A DNA stretch of 7,071 bases from Mariprofundaceae bacterium (lineage in GTDB: Bacteria; Pseudomonadota; Zetaproteobacteria; Mariprofundales; J009), in NCBI GenBank assembly GCA_015489095.1, contig WFMN01000169.1:1-7071 (forward strand). The letters are read 5' to 3'. Of the stretch, positions 6,355-7,071 are shown piece by piece (the stretch's first letter is position 1; each line of letters opens with the position of its first letter). Under the pieces are notes generated by a model that saw only the letters and a list, made by a program, of their open reading frames with translations, searched no databases and was not told the DNA's origin. The position numbers and the translations under genes were made by a program.

Positions 6355-7071
6355 TTATCGGGCGGAGGCGAGGTGGATCGGGGTGGAGAGTTGGCGTGAG
6401 ATCGACAGCGGATGGCGCTTGCCCTGCCGCCAGTCATAGAGGATGGAGTAGGCGAGCACATGCTGCACATAGTTCCGGGTTTCGCGGAACGGGATGGAGG
6501 CGATCCACAGATCGCCCTCGCGGTAGGGTTGCCGCTTGAGCCAGCGGTTGACCCGTGCGGGGCCTGCGTTGTAGGCGGCGGTGGCGAGCGGCACGCTGCC
6601 GTCGAAACGGCGTTTGATGCTGGCGAGGTAGTGGCTGCCGAGGCGGATGTTGGTGGCGGCGTCGAACAGGTTGGGCGTGTGCCGCGCATGGTGCCGTTTG
6701 GCCACCATCGCCGCCGTGCGCGGCCTAAGCTGCATCAGCCCCTTGGCGCCGGCGGGTGATATTGCCTGCGCATTGAATGCCGACTCCTGCCGGATGATGC
6801 TCCAGATCAGCGAGGGCGCAAGCCCGCTGCTTTTGGCCGCGCGCCGAACATGGCGGCTGTAGGCGAGCGGAAAGCGCTGCTCCAGCGCATCAATCGCCCG
6901 ACCGCGCAGCGCGGCGAGAATGGCGCGGTCATACCATCCCCAACCGCTGGCGAGGGCGGCGGCGGCGCGCCATTTGGCCGGGGTCATCTCCTGCAAGGCG
7001 CGAAACCACTCGCGCCGCGCCTTGCTCTGCAGCCCGAGAACAAGCCACTCGTGGGCACGGACAATCCCCGG
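6355..7071 (-). CDS. slt: Soluble-type lytic murein transglycosylase (Slt70-like), C-terminal part; 5' end outside window
   Basis: The frame is open to the right edge of the window, giving 238 visible residues with stop TAA at 6355-6357. No credible start is seen. The visible N-terminal part, with RAHEWLVLGLQSKARREWF (residues 5-23), resembles the linker helices that precede the catalytic domain in Slt70. The SLT goose-lysozyme-like domain follows: RQESAFNAQAISPAGAKGLM (94-113) holds the expected catalytic Glu96, then MQLRP (113-117), NIRLGSHYLA (141-150), AAYNAGPARVNRWL (165-178) and FRETRNYVQHVLAYSILY (195-212). Such enzymes cleave the MurNAc-GlcNAc bond of peptidoglycan in the periplasm with 1,6-anhydro product formation. 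The signal peptide and alpha-superhelical domain would lie outside the window. It runs in the same direction as the downstream cNMP-binding gene but 84 bases away, so it may or may not be co-transcribed. Confidence 0.93.
   Translation of the reverse strand, partial: PGIVRAHEWLVLGLQSKARREWFRALQEMTPAKWRAAAALASGWGWYDRAILAALRGRAIDALEQRFPLAYSRHVRRAAKSSGLAPSLIWSIIRQESAFNAQAISPAGAKGLMQLRPRTAAMVAKRHHARHTPNLFDAATNIRLGSHYLASIKRRFDGSVPLATAAYNAGPARVNRWLKRQPYREGDLWIASIPFRETRNYVQHVLAYSILYDWRQGKRHPLSISRQLSTPIHLASAR

Noticed and set aside
6985..6996. TTG 6996 or ATG 6987 as the start of the transglycosylase gene
   Set aside because: The frame continues to the window edge with a further 25 residues that fit the Slt70 linker region, and a soluble transglycosylase needs an upstream signal peptide.
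1..7071. Search for CRISPR repeats, tRNA/rRNA, transposases, integrases, defence genes or riboswitches
   Set aside because: No regularly spaced repeat, clover-leaf, recombinase motif or structured leader was seen; coding sequence occupies almost all of the window.

Overview
The window is gene-dense, high-GC bacterial DNA with no intergenic gap above 100 bases. The genes present (a GT9 heptosyltransferase-like enzyme, an Slt70-type murein transglycosylase and an RluB-type pseudouridine synthase) suggest a Gram-negative, probably proteobacterial chromosome. I cannot assign a genus from sequence alone. I see no transposase, integrase, phage gene, CRISPR array, tRNA or rRNA.

The left half (1-3579, + strand) is a surface-glycan assembly operon. 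It holds the 3' end of a GT4 glycosyltransferase, a GT9 glycosyltransferase, a second GT4 glycosyltransferase and a class I SAM-dependent methyltransferase. All three junctions are ATGA stop/start overlaps, so the genes are probably translationally coupled. The likely job is cytoplasmic-face assembly and methyl decoration of an LPS core, O-antigen or other cell-envelope glycan. The exact sugars and acceptors cannot be read from the sequence.

The right half (3582-7071, - strand) reads leftward as lytic transglycosylase (5' end outside the window), tandem cyclic-nucleotide-binding-domain protein, tryptophanyl-tRNA synthetase (trpS) and 23S rRNA pseudouridine synthase (rluB-like). The last three are separated by only 3 and 7 bases and look like one operon. 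An 84-base gap in front of the cNMP-binding gene could hold its promoter. The two operons converge with only 2 bases between stop codons, and a terminator-like hairpin for the + operon lies inside the 3' coding end of the rluB-like gene.

I do not see a clearly new biological system. The points most worth a second look are the Cys cluster in TrpRS that resembles the [4Fe-4S] type, the regulator with one intact-looking and one degenerate cNMP site fused to no output domain and linked to trpS, and the overlapping convergent 3' ends.
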